From the NCBI GenBank assembly GCA_965216205.1, contig OZ244139.1:558001-622000 (forward strand): 64,000 bases of DNA, in the 5' to 3' direction. Both the position numbers and the translations under genes were made by a program. How positions within the stretch are numbered: the stretch's first letter is position 1; each line of letters starts with the position of its first letter. Shown here piece by piece: positions 1 through 9,494 of the stretch. The notes under the pieces were generated by a model. That model was not told the origin of the DNA, did not search any database, and was given only the letters and a program-made list of their open reading frames with translations. The DNA is from CADEDH01 sp965216205 (lineage in GTDB: Bacteria > Actinomycetota > Acidimicrobiia > Acidimicrobiales > SZUA-35).

Positions 1-41
1 AGCACGACCACGGCGGCGGCGATCAACTGTGCCCGTTCCAT
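1..41 (-). CDS. Possible 5' end of a gene running off the left edge
   Basis: An ATG on the minus strand opens a frame that reads MERAQLIAAAVVVL and leaves the window. The hydrophobic run could be the start of a membrane anchor or signal segment. It would be divergent from the racemase gene at 173. Only 14 codons are visible and there is no clear ribosome binding site, so the product cannot be named and the call is tentative. Confidence 0.3.
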   Translation of the reverse strand, partial: MERAQLIAAAVVV

Positions 42-172
42 GCCGGCCAGTGTCCAGCGTCGGCACCGACGGGAGGGCGCCAGGCGGCCGACGTTCACCA
101 GAAGTTCGCAAGTGCTGCGGCCCGGTCGGACGCTCCTTTGTGGGCCGGGGCGGGGCACTCTACGGTTGGGTG

Positions 173-1318
173 ATGGGACCTCTCCAGGGCATTACCGTCA
201 TCGAGCTCGCCGGCATCGGACCTGGTCCGTTCTGCGCGATGATGCTCGCCGACATGGGCGCCGACGTGATCCGCATCGACCGGTCCGGGGCCGTGGCCGA
301 CGGTGACCCGAGCAACCCGCCCAAGGACACGCTCACCCGGAACCGTCGCTCGATCGGGATCGACCTCAAGAACCCCGACGGGGCCGAGGCGGTGCTGAAG
401 CTGATCGAGTCGGCCGACGCCATCATGGAAGGCTTCCGGCCCGGGGTGACCGAGCGGCTCGGCATCGGCCCCGACGACTGCCTCGCCCGCAACCCGAAGA
501 TCGTCTACGGGCGGATGACCGGGTGGGGCCAGGAGGGGCCATACGCCCAGGCCGCCGGCCACGACATCAACTACATCGCGCTGGCCGGTGCGCTCGACCC
601 GATCGGTCGTCGGGGTGAGGCGCCGGTGCCGCCGCTCAACCTCGTCGGCGACTTCGGTGGCGGTGGCATGTACCTCGCCTTCGGGCTCGTCTGCGCCATC
701 CTCGAGGCGAAGACCTCCGGCAAGGGGCAGGTGGTCGACGTCGCCATGGTCGACGGTGCCGCCTCGCTGATGAACATGTTCTGGGCGATGAAGGCGTCGG
801 GCGTCTGGTCCGACGAGCGCGGCACCAACCTGCTCGACACGGGTTCCCACTTCTACGACGTCTACGAGTGCGCCGACGGGGGCTACATCTCGCTCGGTTC
901 GATCGAGCCGCAGTTCTACGCCGAGCTCCTCGAGCTGTCGGGCCTCGGCCAGCAGGACGACCTGCCCAAGCAGATGGACCGCGAGCAGTGGCCGTCGATG
1001 AAGGAGCGGGTGGGCGATCTCATCAACACGAAGACGCGAGACGAGTGGTGCGAGATCATGGAGCACAGCGATGTGTGCTTCGCTCCGGTCCTGTCGATGG
1101 ACGAGGCCACCGAGCATCCCCACAACGTGGCTCGCAAGACGTTCGTGCACGAGTTCGGCCTCACCCAGGCGGCCCCGGCGCCGCGGTTCAGCCGTACCGA
1201 GCCCGAGCTGACCAAGCCGGCGCCGCACCCCGGTCAGCACACCGACGAGGTGCTCGCCCAGTTCGGGTTCGACGCCGACGACATCGAGAAGCTCCGCCAG
1301 ACCGGCGCCGTCGCCTGA
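173..1318 (+). CDS. Alpha-methylacyl-CoA racemase (CaiB/BaiF superfamily)
   Basis: A 381-residue protein. It should epimerise 2-methylacyl-CoA thioesters during breakdown of branched-chain lipids or sterol side chains in the cytoplasm. The N-terminus carries the family's CoA-binding fold (ELAGIGPGPF, then MLADMGADVIRID). The motif GHDINY places His130 and Asp131, and VGDFGGGG places Asp160; these match the catalytic His and Asp of characterised racemases such as mycobacterial MCR, which separates it from plain CoA-transferases. The frame is open 48 codons further upstream, but family similarity begins at this ATG. A GTG one codon earlier (170) is possible. The gene stands alone, 64 bp before the next start. 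Confidence 0.85.
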   Translation: MGPLQGITVIELAGIGPGPFCAMMLADMGADVIRIDRSGAVADGDPSNPPKDTLTRNRRSIGIDLKNPDGAEAVLKLIESADAIMEGFRPGVTERLGIGPDDCLARNPKIVYGRMTGWGQEGPYAQAAGHDINYIALAGALDPIGRRGEAPVPPLNLVGDFGGGGMYLAFGLVCAILEAKTSGKGQVVDVAMVDGAASLMNMFWAMKASGVWSDERGTNLLDTGSHFYDVYECADGGYISLGSIEPQFYAELLELSGLGQQDDLPKQMDREQWPSMKERVGDLINTKTRDEWCEIMEHSDVCFAPVLSMDEATEHPHNVARKTFVHEFGLTQAAPAPRFSRTEPELTKPAPHPGQHTDEVLAQFGFDADDIEKLRQTGAVA

Positions 1319-1382
1319 GCCGCCCTGCTGACACCGCCACGTGGGTACGGGCCCATCGGTACGGACAGGACGGTGCGACGCG

Positions 1383-2666
1383 GTGCTCAAGTCGGTCGGC
1401 TCATGTTCCGATCAAGCGAGCGTGGTCGATGTAAACCGTGGTCCCGGCTGGGTCAGAGGGGTGGTCCCGCTGCTCGCGCCCGCCTTGCCAGTCGTCCTCC
1501 TCGGCCTGTTCCTGGTCGACAACACCCGTTCGTGGACGACCGAACGAGCCACGTCCAACGCCGCCGATGCCGCGGGCCTCGTAGCCGATTTCGCCATCAG
1601 CCCGTTGTTGGAGGACGACGACTTCACCGCGCCGACGGTCGACGAGGACCGGGTGGCGGAGCTCGACGCAGCGCTCCGCCCCCTCGTCGGTGACGACATC
1701 GTGCGGGTGAAGATCTGGGACGCCAACGGTCGGGTGGTCTACTCCGACGAGACCGAGACCATCGGCGAGACCTACCCCGTGTCGCACGAGCTCGAGGACG
1801 CCCTCGCGGGCGAGATCTCCTCGGAGGTGTCCGAGCTGGACAAGGAGGAGAACGCCGGAGAACAGGACTTCGATCGACTCCTCGAGGTCTACGTGCCGAT
1901 CCGGGCCGGAGCGGGAACCGAGTACGACGGGGCGTTCGAGCTCTACCTGCCCTACGAGCCGATCGCGGACTCGATCGAATCCGACACCCGCCGTATCTCG
2001 GCTATCCTCGCGGTGTTCCTCCTGCTGCTGTACATCGTCTTGGCCCGGGTCGTGCTGCTGTGGGTGCGGTCCGACCGTCGAGCAGAAGATCGGGACTACG
2101 AGGCGAACCACGATCCTCTCACGGGCCTCCCCAACCGTCGATTGTTCGAGTCCTCGCTCAAGAAGTTGGCCGACGCACGTGACGATCGGTTGATCGCGGT
2201 CATGTTCCTCGACCTCGACGACTTCAAGACGGTCAACGACCAGCACGGACATGCCGTTGGCGACGCGTTGCTGAAGGCGGTCGCCGGTCGCCTGCGGCAC
2301 GCGCTGCGTAGCGATGCTGTCCTCGCCCGACTCGGGGGCGATGAGTTCGGGATACTCGTGCCCGAGCTCGACGATGTGGCCAACGCGCCGGAGATAGCCG
2401 ACCGGTTGATCGCAGCCCTCGACGCGCCGATCCGGCTCGACGATCTGCGACTCGACGTGCGGGCCAGTATCGGCATCGACGTCACCGCTGCGAGCCGGGT
2501 CGATCCCGAGGCGAGCCAGCAGAACGCCGACGCGGCCATGTACATGGCAAAGGGCGCCGGCAAAGCCCAGCACGCCACGTTCGATCCCGTGCTCCACGGC
2601 CATCTCCACGAGTCCCAGGAGCAGGCCCGAGCCGCACCGGTCGACTCGTCTTCCGCCGTCGTCTGA
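1383..2666 (+). CDS. Membrane-bound diguanylate cyclase (GGDEF domain)
   Basis: About 427 residues. It should make cyclic di-GMP from two GTP. The layout is a transmembrane helix at about residues 27-45, an extracytoplasmic sensor region of about 160 residues, a second helix at about 205-227, then a GGDEF domain opening with DPLTGLPNRR. The active-site loop is intact (RLGGDEF, about 318-322). The usual inhibitory RxxD site five residues before GGDEF reads RSDA, so its Asp is missing and product inhibition may be weak. The start is uncertain: GTG codons at 1341 and 1383 are both in frame. An AGGA about 10 nt before 1383 favours the latter. No EAL domain is present. Confidence 0.85.
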   Translation: MLKSVGSCSDQASVVDVNRGPGWVRGVVPLLAPALPVVLLGLFLVDNTRSWTTERATSNAADAAGLVADFAISPLLEDDDFTAPTVDEDRVAELDAALRPLVGDDIVRVKIWDANGRVVYSDETETIGETYPVSHELEDALAGEISSEVSELDKEENAGEQDFDRLLEVYVPIRAGAGTEYDGAFELYLPYEPIADSIESDTRRISAILAVFLLLLYIVLARVVLLWVRSDRRAEDRDYEANHDPLTGLPNRRLFESSLKKLADARDDRLIAVMFLDLDDFKTVNDQHGHAVGDALLKAVAGRLRHALRSDAVLARLGGDEFGILVPELDDVANAPEIADRLIAALDAPIRLDDLRLDVRASIGIDVTAASRVDPEASQQNADAAMYMAKGAGKAQHATFDPVLHGHLHESQEQARAAPVDSSSAVV

Positions 2667-2682
2667 CCGGCCCGCAGGCGGT

Positions 2683-3042
2683 TCAGGAGTCGTCGAAGGC
2701 GGACTGGTCGAACCCGTCGAGGGCCCCGACCCCGCGGAAGACATGCGACCGGCCGTCGGATCGCACGAGGATCGCCGGTCCGCCGAAGGTGCCCTCAGGA
2801 CCTTCCATCTCCAGGTCGTAGGGCTCGTTGCGGAGCACCCAGTGCTCGCTCGACCGGTAGATCAGCTCCCAGTCGAGATCGTCGTTCTCCTCCGTCGAGG
2901 CCACGAGGAGATCACCGCCCTGTCGAGGCACGTCCAGCCCGGATGTGCGCAGCGAGGCTATGTAGTAGCGGCGGTGGCGCATGAGGGGTCCGAGGAGCGA
3001 GTCATCGCTACCACTGTGCCATCGGGACACGATCCGTCCCAC
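2683..3042 (-). CDS. Hypothetical protein, 119 residues
   Basis: I do not recognise this family. The protein is soluble, rich in charged and aromatic residues, with no signal peptide or membrane helix. It reads like a small beta-rich domain (DLLVASTEEND, WELIYRSSEHWVLRN, GPAILVRSDGRSHVF). It is divergent from the membrane protein gene at 3066, only 23 bp away, so the two probably share a promoter region. It converges on the diguanylate cyclase gene with 16 bp between stops. Coding looks real because both neighbours leave exactly this space and the frame has the G/C third-position bias of the surrounding genes. Confidence 0.55.
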   Translation of the reverse strand: MGRIVSRWHSGSDDSLLGPLMRHRRYYIASLRTSGLDVPRQGGDLLVASTEENDDLDWELIYRSSEHWVLRNEPYDLEMEGPEGTFGGPAILVRSDGRSHVFRGVGALDGFDQSAFDDS

Positions 3043-3065
3043 CTGCCGCCGCTACGCTGCGGCCG

Positions 3066-3431
3066 GTGACGTTCGTGGGCATGCACGGCTGGTGGGCCTG
3101 GGTCATGATCGCGAGCAACGCCGCAGCGGGCTGCTGGGCGTTGGCGGCCCACCGGGTGGCGAGCCTCCGGCGACGCGAGCTGTGGTGGGTCACGGCGGCC
3201 GCCCAGGTGTCGGTGGCGATCCAGGCGATCCTCGGCGTGCTCGTGCTCCAGGTTGACGGGCGGGAGGTCGAGCAGCTCCACACCGTCTACGGGTTCGTGG
3301 CTCTCGCCTCGGTCGGGATCCTCTACAGCTACCGCCAGCAGATACCGGACTGGCAGTACGTCCTCTACGGGTGCGGTGGGCTGTTCTTGATGGGGCTCGG
3401 CATTCGCGGCATCATTTTGACCCCGCTCTGA
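3066..3431 (+). CDS. Small polytopic membrane protein
   Basis: A 121-residue protein starting at GTG, with about four hydrophobic segments (about residues 5-28, 40-62, 72-87 and 97-117) separated by short charged loops such as ASLRRRELWW and SYRQQIPDWQ. This is the pattern of a four-helix inner-membrane protein of unknown function. No enzyme motif, cysteine pair or metal-binding set stands out. It is divergent from the hypothetical gene at 2683-3042 and is followed after 71 bp by the beta-propeller gene, the gap holding a 12-bp tandem repeat. Confidence 0.6.
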   Translation: MTFVGMHGWWAWVMIASNAAAGCWALAAHRVASLRRRELWWVTAAAQVSVAIQAILGVLVLQVDGREVEQLHTVYGFVALASVGILYSYRQQIPDWQYVLYGCGGLFLMGLGIRGIILTPL

Positions 3432-3442
3432 AACGACCATCG

Positions 3443-3478
3443 ACAGCACCACCCACAGCACCACCCACAGCACCACCC
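3443..3478 (+). repeat. Three tandem copies of a 12-bp unit
   Basis: The unit ACAGCACCACCC occurs three times without change at 3443, 3455 and 3467, between the membrane protein gene and the start of the beta-propeller gene. It lies upstream of the ribosome binding site used by the next gene. Confidence 0.9.
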
Positions 3479-3502
3479 GACAGCGCCTCGAAGGGAGGCT
3501 CG

Positions 3503-4741
3503 GTGCCGACCTTGCCCGACGAGACCGTGAGCGACGCGCCAGCGGTGGAGCTGCTCGATCGGGGACCCTTCGAGACGGCCGGTTCGGTCACCGTCGAGGA
3601 GCCGATGGAGCATCGGCCGGTGGTGGGCACCAAGGCGCTGGCAGCCGTGTCGATCGGGTTGATCGTGCTCGCGTTCGCCCTGATGACTCGGCCCGGACCC
3701 GAGGATCGGGTGGTCGAGGAGAGTCCCCAGACCACGGTCGCACCCGCAACGACCGCCCCGCCCGCGCCCGCCACCGACACCGATGCCGACACCGAGCCGG
3801 AGCTCCGCAGTGTCCCGGCGTTCGAGCCGAACCTGCCGGCGGATCTGCCGGGGGTGATCAGCGGCATCGACGCACGGGGCTCCCTCATCTTCATCGACCG
3901 TGGTCGCAGCGGGCCGGTCGAGACACCGCTCGATCTGATGCCGACCGACGACGCACCACGTCAGCGGCTCGCGATCGACGGTGGCGAGCTGGTCGGCATC
4001 GACGCCGAGGTGCTGATCCGCGGCGACCTCCTGGTGGTGGAGGACGACGAGTCGATCATCGCCGAGACCATCAACCTGAGCCGGGTGATCCCCGACCGCG
4101 AGGGCGGGGTGCTGCTCATCGAGGGCGACCCGTCGGCCCCGGTGGTCACCTGGACACCGCTCGGCCCCGGTCAGGCCGAGACCGGTCGGTTGACCTGGCC
4201 GCTCCCGAGCCCGAGCGTGGAGGTGGTCGGCGTCTGGGGTGAGGAGTTGCTCCTCCAGCGGGCGAACCAGCTCTGGCTGCTCGGCGCGAACGGCAGCACC
4301 ACGCCGGTCGGTGACGGACAACTCCTCGCGTTCGACGGCCAGTGGTTGGCGCGGCTGGTCTGCGATCGTGTGGGGGTGTGCTCCCTGGCCGTCGGCCCGC
4401 CCGACGATCCGAACGCCAGAACCCTCGACCTCCCCGAGTGGCTCGAGCGTGGACCCGATTCGTTGTGGGCACCGACCGTGGCGATCTCGCCCGACGGCAC
4501 GAGGCTCGCCATGGCCGGCCCGAACGGTGGTATCTCCTCACCGCTGATCGTCGATCTGGAGACCGGGGTGACCACCCCGCTGGCGGATGGCATCAACCGC
4601 CAAGCGCCGGTGAGCTGGTCGCCCGACGGCCGCTGGATCGCCTACGTCTACACCGACGATGTGATGGTGTGGAGCCTCGACCAGGGCCGGTCCTGGCGAG
4701 TCACGGTGAACCGGGAGCTGCAGACCCTGCTGTGGCGCTGA
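3503..4741 (+). CDS. Membrane-anchored protein with PD40/WD40-like beta-propeller repeats
   Basis: A 412-residue protein. The GTG start is chosen because AAGGGAGG lies just ahead of it; longer readings would overlap the previous gene. Residues 1-43 are cytoplasmic, about 44-62 form a transmembrane helix, and a Thr/Pro/Ala-rich linker leads to an exported domain. The C-terminal half carries TolB/PD40-type strands (ISPDGTRLAMAGPNGG; WSPDGRWIAYV; DVMVWSLDQG), which usually fold into a propeller and bind ligands or partner proteins. No catalytic residues are evident. The function is unknown; a surface sensor or scaffold is the most that can be said. Confidence 0.65.
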   Translation: MPTLPDETVSDAPAVELLDRGPFETAGSVTVEEPMEHRPVVGTKALAAVSIGLIVLAFALMTRPGPEDRVVEESPQTTVAPATTAPPAPATDTDADTEPELRSVPAFEPNLPADLPGVISGIDARGSLIFIDRGRSGPVETPLDLMPTDDAPRQRLAIDGGELVGIDAEVLIRGDLLVVEDDESIIAETINLSRVIPDREGGVLLIEGDPSAPVVTWTPLGPGQAETGRLTWPLPSPSVEVVGVWGEELLLQRANQLWLLGANGSTTPVGDGQLLAFDGQWLARLVCDRVGVCSLAVGPPDDPNARTLDLPEWLERGPDSLWAPTVAISPDGTRLAMAGPNGGISSPLIVDLETGVTTPLADGINRQAPVSWSPDGRWIAYVYTDDVMVWSLDQGRSWRVTVNRELQTLLWR

Positions 4742-4805
4742 CCGCTGGCACCGCCGAGGCGAGCCACGGCCCCCGGCGGTCCCGACGACGGGTCGGGCGG
4801 GGCCG

Positions 4806-6611
4806 TCAGCGGCTGAGTCGGGCCTCCAGCTCGTCGAGCTGGGTGGCGAGACGCTTCGGGAGCTGGTCGCCGAACTTGGCGTAGTGGTCGCGGATCAGGT
4901 CGACCTCCTGTTGCCACGATTCACTGTCGACCGAGAGCAGCTCGGTCATCGTGTCGGCGTCGAGGTCGAGGCCGCCGGTGTCGATGCCGTCGACGGTCGG
5001 CACGATCCCGATCGGGGTCTCGACGCCCGCCGCATCGCCGTTGAGCCGCTCGAAGACCCACTTGAGCACCCGTGCGTTCTCGCCGAAGCCCGGCCACAGG
5101 AACCCGCCGTCCTCGTCGCGCCGGAACCAGTTCACCCAGTACAGGCGGGGCAGCTTCGACGCGTCGGCCCGCTCGCCGATCGAGAGCCAGTGGGCGAAGT
5201 AGTCGGCCATGTTGTAGCCGCAGAACGGCAGCATCGCGAACGGATCGAACCTGACGTCGCCGACCTTGCCGGCGGCGGCCGCCGTCTTCTCCGAGCTCAT
5301 CACCGACCCGAGGAACACGCCGTGCTCCCAGTCGCGGGCCTCGGTCACGAGCGGGACGTTGGTGGCCCGACGCCCGCCGAAGAGGATCGCCGAGATCGGC
5401 ACGCCCCGGGGGTCCTCCCACTCCGCTGCGATCGAGGGGCACTGGCTGGCCGGCGCGGTGAACCGGGCGTTCGGGTGGGCGGCCGGCTGGTCGGACTCGG
5501 GAGTCCAGGTGTTGCCCTTCCAGTCGGTGAGCCGGGCCGGCGGCTCGTCGGTCATGTCCTCCCACCAGACCGTGTTGTCCTCGCTGAGGGCCACGTTGGT
5601 GAACACGCTGTTGCCCCACAGGGTGGCCATGGCGTTCGGGTTCGTCTTGTCGGAGGTGCCGGGGGCGACGCCGAAGAAGCCGGCTTCGGGATTGATCGCA
5701 CGGAGCTGGCCGTCGTCGCCGAACTTCATCCAGGCGATGTCGTCACCGATGGTCTCGACCTCCCAGCCGGGGAGCGAGGGGATCAGCATCGCCATGTTCG
5801 TCTTGCCGCAGGCCGACGGGAACGCAGCGGCCACGTACTTCTTCTCACCGTTCGGCGGGGTGACCCCGATGATCAGCATGTGCTCGGCCAGCCAGCCGTC
5901 GTCGCGGGCCATGGTGGAGGCGATCCGGAGGGCGAAGCACTTCTTGCCGAGGAGAGCGTTGCCGCCGTAGCCCGAGCCGTAGCTCCAGATCTCCCGGGTC
6001 TCGGGGAAGTGGACGATGTACTTGTTGTCGCCATCGCAGGGCCACGGCACCTCGGTGCGGCCGTCGACGAGCGGGTAGCCGACCGAGTGGACGCACGGCA
6101 CCCACTGGCCATCGCCCAACACGTCGAGCGCGCCGGCCCCCATCCTGGTCATCGTCCGCATGCTCGCGGCGACGTAGGCGGAGTCGGTGAGCTGGACGCC
6201 GATGTGGGCGATGGGGGAGCCGAGGGGGCCCATCGAGAACGGCACCACGTACATCGTCCTTCCCCGCATCGCGCCGCCGAACAGGTCGAGCATCTCGGTC
6301 CGCATCGCTGTCGGATCGCGCCAGTTGTTGGTCGGTCCTGCGTCGACCTCCCGCTCGCTGCAGATGAAGGTGCGCTCCTCGACCCGGGCCACGTCGGCAG
6401 GATCCGACAGCGCGAGGTAGCTGTTGGGCAGCTTGTCCTCGTTCAGCTTGTGGAAGGTGCCGGTCGACACCAGCTCCTCGGCGAACTTCTCGTACTCCTC
6501 GGCCGATCCGTCGCACCAGTAGATGTCGTCGGGTTGCAGCACCTCCGCCCACTCGCTCACCCAGTCCAGGAGCTTCGTGTTCGTCGTCGGTGCGGTCATC
6601 GCGATCGTCAT
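4806..6611 (-). CDS. pckG: Phosphoenolpyruvate carboxykinase (GTP)
   Basis: A 601-residue enzyme converting oxaloacetate and GTP to phosphoenolpyruvate, GDP and CO2, the entry step of gluconeogenesis. The length matches GTP-type PEPCKs. The family's P-loop is seen as FPSACGKTN (about residues 264-272), followed by GDDIAWMKFGDDG, which carries metal and substrate ligands, and by INPEAGFFGVAPGTS. The motif GYGGNALLGKKCFALRIAS is also typical. The ATG at 6611 is used; another lies four codons on. The frame stays open 60 codons upstream, but that part is arginine-rich shadow sequence and would run through the next gene. Confidence 0.96.
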   Translation of the reverse strand: MTIAMTAPTTNTKLLDWVSEWAEVLQPDDIYWCDGSAEEYEKFAEELVSTGTFHKLNEDKLPNSYLALSDPADVARVEERTFICSEREVDAGPTNNWRDPTAMRTEMLDLFGGAMRGRTMYVVPFSMGPLGSPIAHIGVQLTDSAYVAASMRTMTRMGAGALDVLGDGQWVPCVHSVGYPLVDGRTEVPWPCDGDNKYIVHFPETREIWSYGSGYGGNALLGKKCFALRIASTMARDDGWLAEHMLIIGVTPPNGEKKYVAAAFPSACGKTNMAMLIPSLPGWEVETIGDDIAWMKFGDDGQLRAINPEAGFFGVAPGTSDKTNPNAMATLWGNSVFTNVALSEDNTVWWEDMTDEPPARLTDWKGNTWTPESDQPAAHPNARFTAPASQCPSIAAEWEDPRGVPISAILFGGRRATNVPLVTEARDWEHGVFLGSVMSSEKTAAAAGKVGDVRFDPFAMLPFCGYNMADYFAHWLSIGERADASKLPRLYWVNWFRRDEDGGFLWPGFGENARVLKWVFERLNGDAAGVETPIGIVPTVDGIDTGGLDLDADTMTELLSVDSESWQQEVDLIRDHYAKFGDQLPKRLATQLDELEARLSR

Positions 6612-6708
6612 TGGTCTCGGCTCCGGTTCGGCTCGGTTGGGGAGTCCAGCTGATCGGCGCTGACCTCGGGCGGTGCGGCGGGGAACGGCGACTCGTCGGG
6701 GCCCGGGC

Positions 6709-6948
6709 CTAGTCGGCGTCGCCGTCGATCCAGGAAGGGGTGCCCATGTCGACCTCGGAGCCCAACCGGAGGCCCGTGGCCTGGTTGGCACCGTCGAGAT
6801 CGAAGACGACCCGCTGCCCGGGCCGAAGCATCCGGAAGACGGAGCCGTCGAGGGCGCCTGGCGCCAGGTCGTACTCGGCGAGGTCGGTGTCGGTGACGAT
6901 CACCCCGTCCCTGGTGGCCGGGTCGTACAACTTGACTACGCCTTGCAC
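6709..6948 (-). CDS. Small cold-shock-like domain protein
   Basis: A 79-residue protein with the opening of a cold-shock/OB-fold domain (MQGVVKLYDPATRDGVIVTD) and a central LRPGQRVVFDL strand that matches the spacing of that fold. The aromatic RNP motifs of true CspA proteins (KGFGFI and VFVHF) are not preserved, so RNA binding is not assured. It lies upstream of and in line with pckG on the minus strand, 97 bp away, and divergent from recG. The 231-bp gap to recG is richer in A and T than its surroundings and probably holds both promoters. Confidence 0.6.
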   Translation of the reverse strand: MQGVVKLYDPATRDGVIVTDTDLAEYDLAPGALDGSVFRMLRPGQRVVFDLDGANQATGLRLGSEVDMGTPSWIDGDAD

Positions 6949-7179
6949 CGGATTCTCACCTCGATTTCACCCTGCTCGTCAACTGCCCGTGACGTGTCTG
7001 TTCCGCCGTCTCGAGCGAGGAGCGGCCGAATCAGCTGTTGTTCCACGGTAGATCGCCTATCACCAAAAGTGAAGAGAGTCACAGATATTATCGCTAGAAC
7101 AAATGACCCATCGGTTTGGCCTATCCGGGCGACGACGGTAGCGCACCACACGGCAGCTCGCGCACGTAGCATCGGTCCG

Positions 7180-9354
7180 GTGACGCGTCTCGATCTCGCT
7201 GCGCTCGCCGACATCCCGGTGACGAAGCTCAAGGGTGTCGGCGACAAGAAGGCGAGAGGACTCGCCATCGCCGAGATCGACACCGTCCTCGACCTGCTCA
7301 CCAACTACCCCCGCCGCTACCTCGACCGGACGAAGGAGGCGCGGATCGCCGACCTGTCCGAGGGCGACGAGGCGTCGGTGCTCGTAACCGTGGAACGAAC
7401 GAGCGCCCGTCGCATCCGGGGCGGTCGGGTACTGGTGACCTCCACCGTCGCCGACGGCAGCGGATCGCTCCGCATCACGTTCTTCAACCAGGCGTGGCGG
7501 GAGCGGCAGCTCGTCGCCGGGCGCCAGGCCGTGATCTACGGGAAGGTCGAGCTCTACCGCGGTCAGCGGCAGATGACGAACCCGGTGGTCGATCTCGTCG
7601 GCGACCAGACCGGCAGGATCATTCCCGTCTACGCCCAGTCGGAGAAGGCCGGGATCCACTCCCGCGACCTGACCGGCTGGATCGCGGAGTCGCTCCGTCG
7701 GACCCTGCCCCCGACCGGCCGTGGGCTCGGCGACCCGCTCCCGATGTCGCTGCTCGACGAGCACGACTTCATCGACCGCCAGGCGGCGATCGCCGGCATC
7801 CACCAGCCCGAGTCGATGGCCGAGGTCTCCGCCGCCCGCCGGCGTCTGGTCTTCGACGAGCTGTTCCGCCTTCAGCTGGCGCTCGTCCTGCGGAAGCGGG
7901 CGATCGAGCGAACCGAGATCGGCATCGCCCACGTGGTCGACGGGCCGCTCGTCGCCGGCTTCGCCCAACGTCTCCCCTTCGAGCTCACCGGCGCCCAGCG
8001 GCGCGCCATCGACGAGATCCATGGCGACCTCCGCCGACCGATACCGATGCATCGCCTGCTGCAGGGCGATGTCGGCGCCGGCAAGACCCTGGTGGCCGTG
8101 GCCACGATGCTGGCGGCGGTCGACGGCGGCCACCAGGCGGCCCTGATGGCCCCCACCGAGGTCCTCGCCGAGCAGCACCACACGGGGGTTCGGCGGCTGC
8201 TCGACGGCCTCACCGTGGAGGACACGTCGTCACTGTTCGCCGATCGCCCCCTTCGGGTCGAGCTGCTCACGAACCGCGTGGGGGCCGCCGACCGCAAACG
8301 GATCCTGTCGGAGTTGCTCACCGGTGAGGTCGACATCGCGATCGGCACCCACGCCCTGATCCAGGAGTCGGTGACGTTCGGCTCGCTCGGCGTGGTCGTG
8401 ATCGATGAGCAGCACCGGTTCGGGGTGGAGCAACGGGCCGCGCTTCGGGACCGCAGCTACCGCGACGAGTCGCCCGATGTGCTCGTGATGACCGCCACGC
8501 CGATCCCCCGAACGGCGGCCATGACCGTCTACGGCGACCTCGACGTCTCCGTGCTCGACGAGCTGCCGCCCGGCCGATCACCGATCGTGACCCGCTGGGT
8601 GCGGGCTTCCGGAGCGCTCGACGACGCACCGGAGGACCTGGAGGCGGCCGCCGACCTGGAGGCGATGTGGGCCGAGGTCGGGCAGCAGATCGACGCTGGC
8701 CGGCAGGTGTACGTCGTGTGCCCCCTGATCAACGAGTCGGAGAAGCTGGAGGTCGCCTCCGCCGAGGCCACCTTCGAACGGCTCGCCGCAGTCGAGCTCG
8801 CCGGGCGGCGGCTCGCGCTCCTGCACGGCCGCCTCGGCCCGGCCGAGCGCGACGAGACGATGGGTCTGTTCCGCGACGGGCACTTCGACGTGCTGGTCGC
8901 CACGACCGTGATCGAGGTCGGGGTCGACGTGCCGAACGCCACCGTCATGGTCGTGCTCGACGCCGACCGGTTCGGGATCGCCCAGCTCCACCAGCTCCGG
9001 GGAAGGGTCGGGCGGGGGGAGCACTCCTCGACCTGTTGGCTCGTCGGCGAGGCCACCACGCCAGACGGCGAGGCCCGGATGGAGGCGCTGGTGAAGACCA
9101 CCGACGGGTTCGAGCTGGCCGAGGTTGACCTCGAGCTCCGCGGCGAGGGCACGATCCTCGGCGAGCGGCAGAAGGGTCGGAACGACCTGAAGCTCGCTTC
9201 GCTCGCACGGGACAAGCCAGCGGTGGCGGCGGCCCGGAAGGCGGCGATCGAGCTCCTCGACCGCGATCCCCTGTTGGTCGACCACCCGCAGCTCGCCGAC
9301 GAGCTCGAGCTGTTCCTCGACGACGGCGACGCCGAGTTTCTCCTGAAGAGCTGA
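7180..9354 (+). CDS. recG: ATP-dependent DNA helicase RecG
   Basis: A 724-residue helicase that remodels stalled forks and branched DNA. The N-terminal wedge domain includes an OB-fold region (GEASVLVTVERTSARRIRGGRVL in part, residues about 60-120). The helicase core has Walker A LLQGDVGAGKT (about 294-303), the Walker B variant DEQHRFG (about 409) and TATPIPRT (motif III). The C-terminal lobe has QLHQLRGRVGRG followed by the TRG-like region. The GTG at 7180 is chosen because family similarity begins there (LAALADIPVTKLKGVG); the frame is open far upstream but that would overlap the divergent gene. Confidence 0.95.
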   Translation: MTRLDLAALADIPVTKLKGVGDKKARGLAIAEIDTVLDLLTNYPRRYLDRTKEARIADLSEGDEASVLVTVERTSARRIRGGRVLVTSTVADGSGSLRITFFNQAWRERQLVAGRQAVIYGKVELYRGQRQMTNPVVDLVGDQTGRIIPVYAQSEKAGIHSRDLTGWIAESLRRTLPPTGRGLGDPLPMSLLDEHDFIDRQAAIAGIHQPESMAEVSAARRRLVFDELFRLQLALVLRKRAIERTEIGIAHVVDGPLVAGFAQRLPFELTGAQRRAIDEIHGDLRRPIPMHRLLQGDVGAGKTLVAVATMLAAVDGGHQAALMAPTEVLAEQHHTGVRRLLDGLTVEDTSSLFADRPLRVELLTNRVGAADRKRILSELLTGEVDIAIGTHALIQESVTFGSLGVVVIDEQHRFGVEQRAALRDRSYRDESPDVLVMTATPIPRTAAMTVYGDLDVSVLDELPPGRSPIVTRWVRASGALDDAPEDLEAAADLEAMWAEVGQQIDAGRQVYVVCPLINESEKLEVASAEATFERLAAVELAGRRLALLHGRLGPAERDETMGLFRDGHFDVLVATTVIEVGVDVPNATVMVVLDADRFGIAQLHQLRGRVGRGEHSSTCWLVGEATTPDGEARMEALVKTTDGFELAEVDLELRGEGTILGERQKGRNDLKLASLARDKPAVAAARKAAIELLDRDPLLVDHPQLADELELFLDDGDAEFLLKS

Positions 9355-9494
9355 CGATCGAGCCGACGGCCCCCGCCGTAGGGCGGTTCGCCCGGGCGCT
9401 ACACCCTTGGACTCGGAAGCGCAATCTTGTCCGATATGCTCGCCGCACAGCAGGCGACGCCGCGCCGTTCATCCTTTGCCTGGGGGTTGGTCCA

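Noticed and set aside
95..1390. Long open frame opposite the racemase gene, and similar long antisense frames throughout
   Set aside because: High G+C content leaves antisense frames open. They are rich in Arg, His and Asp, match no family, and lie opposite well-supported genes.
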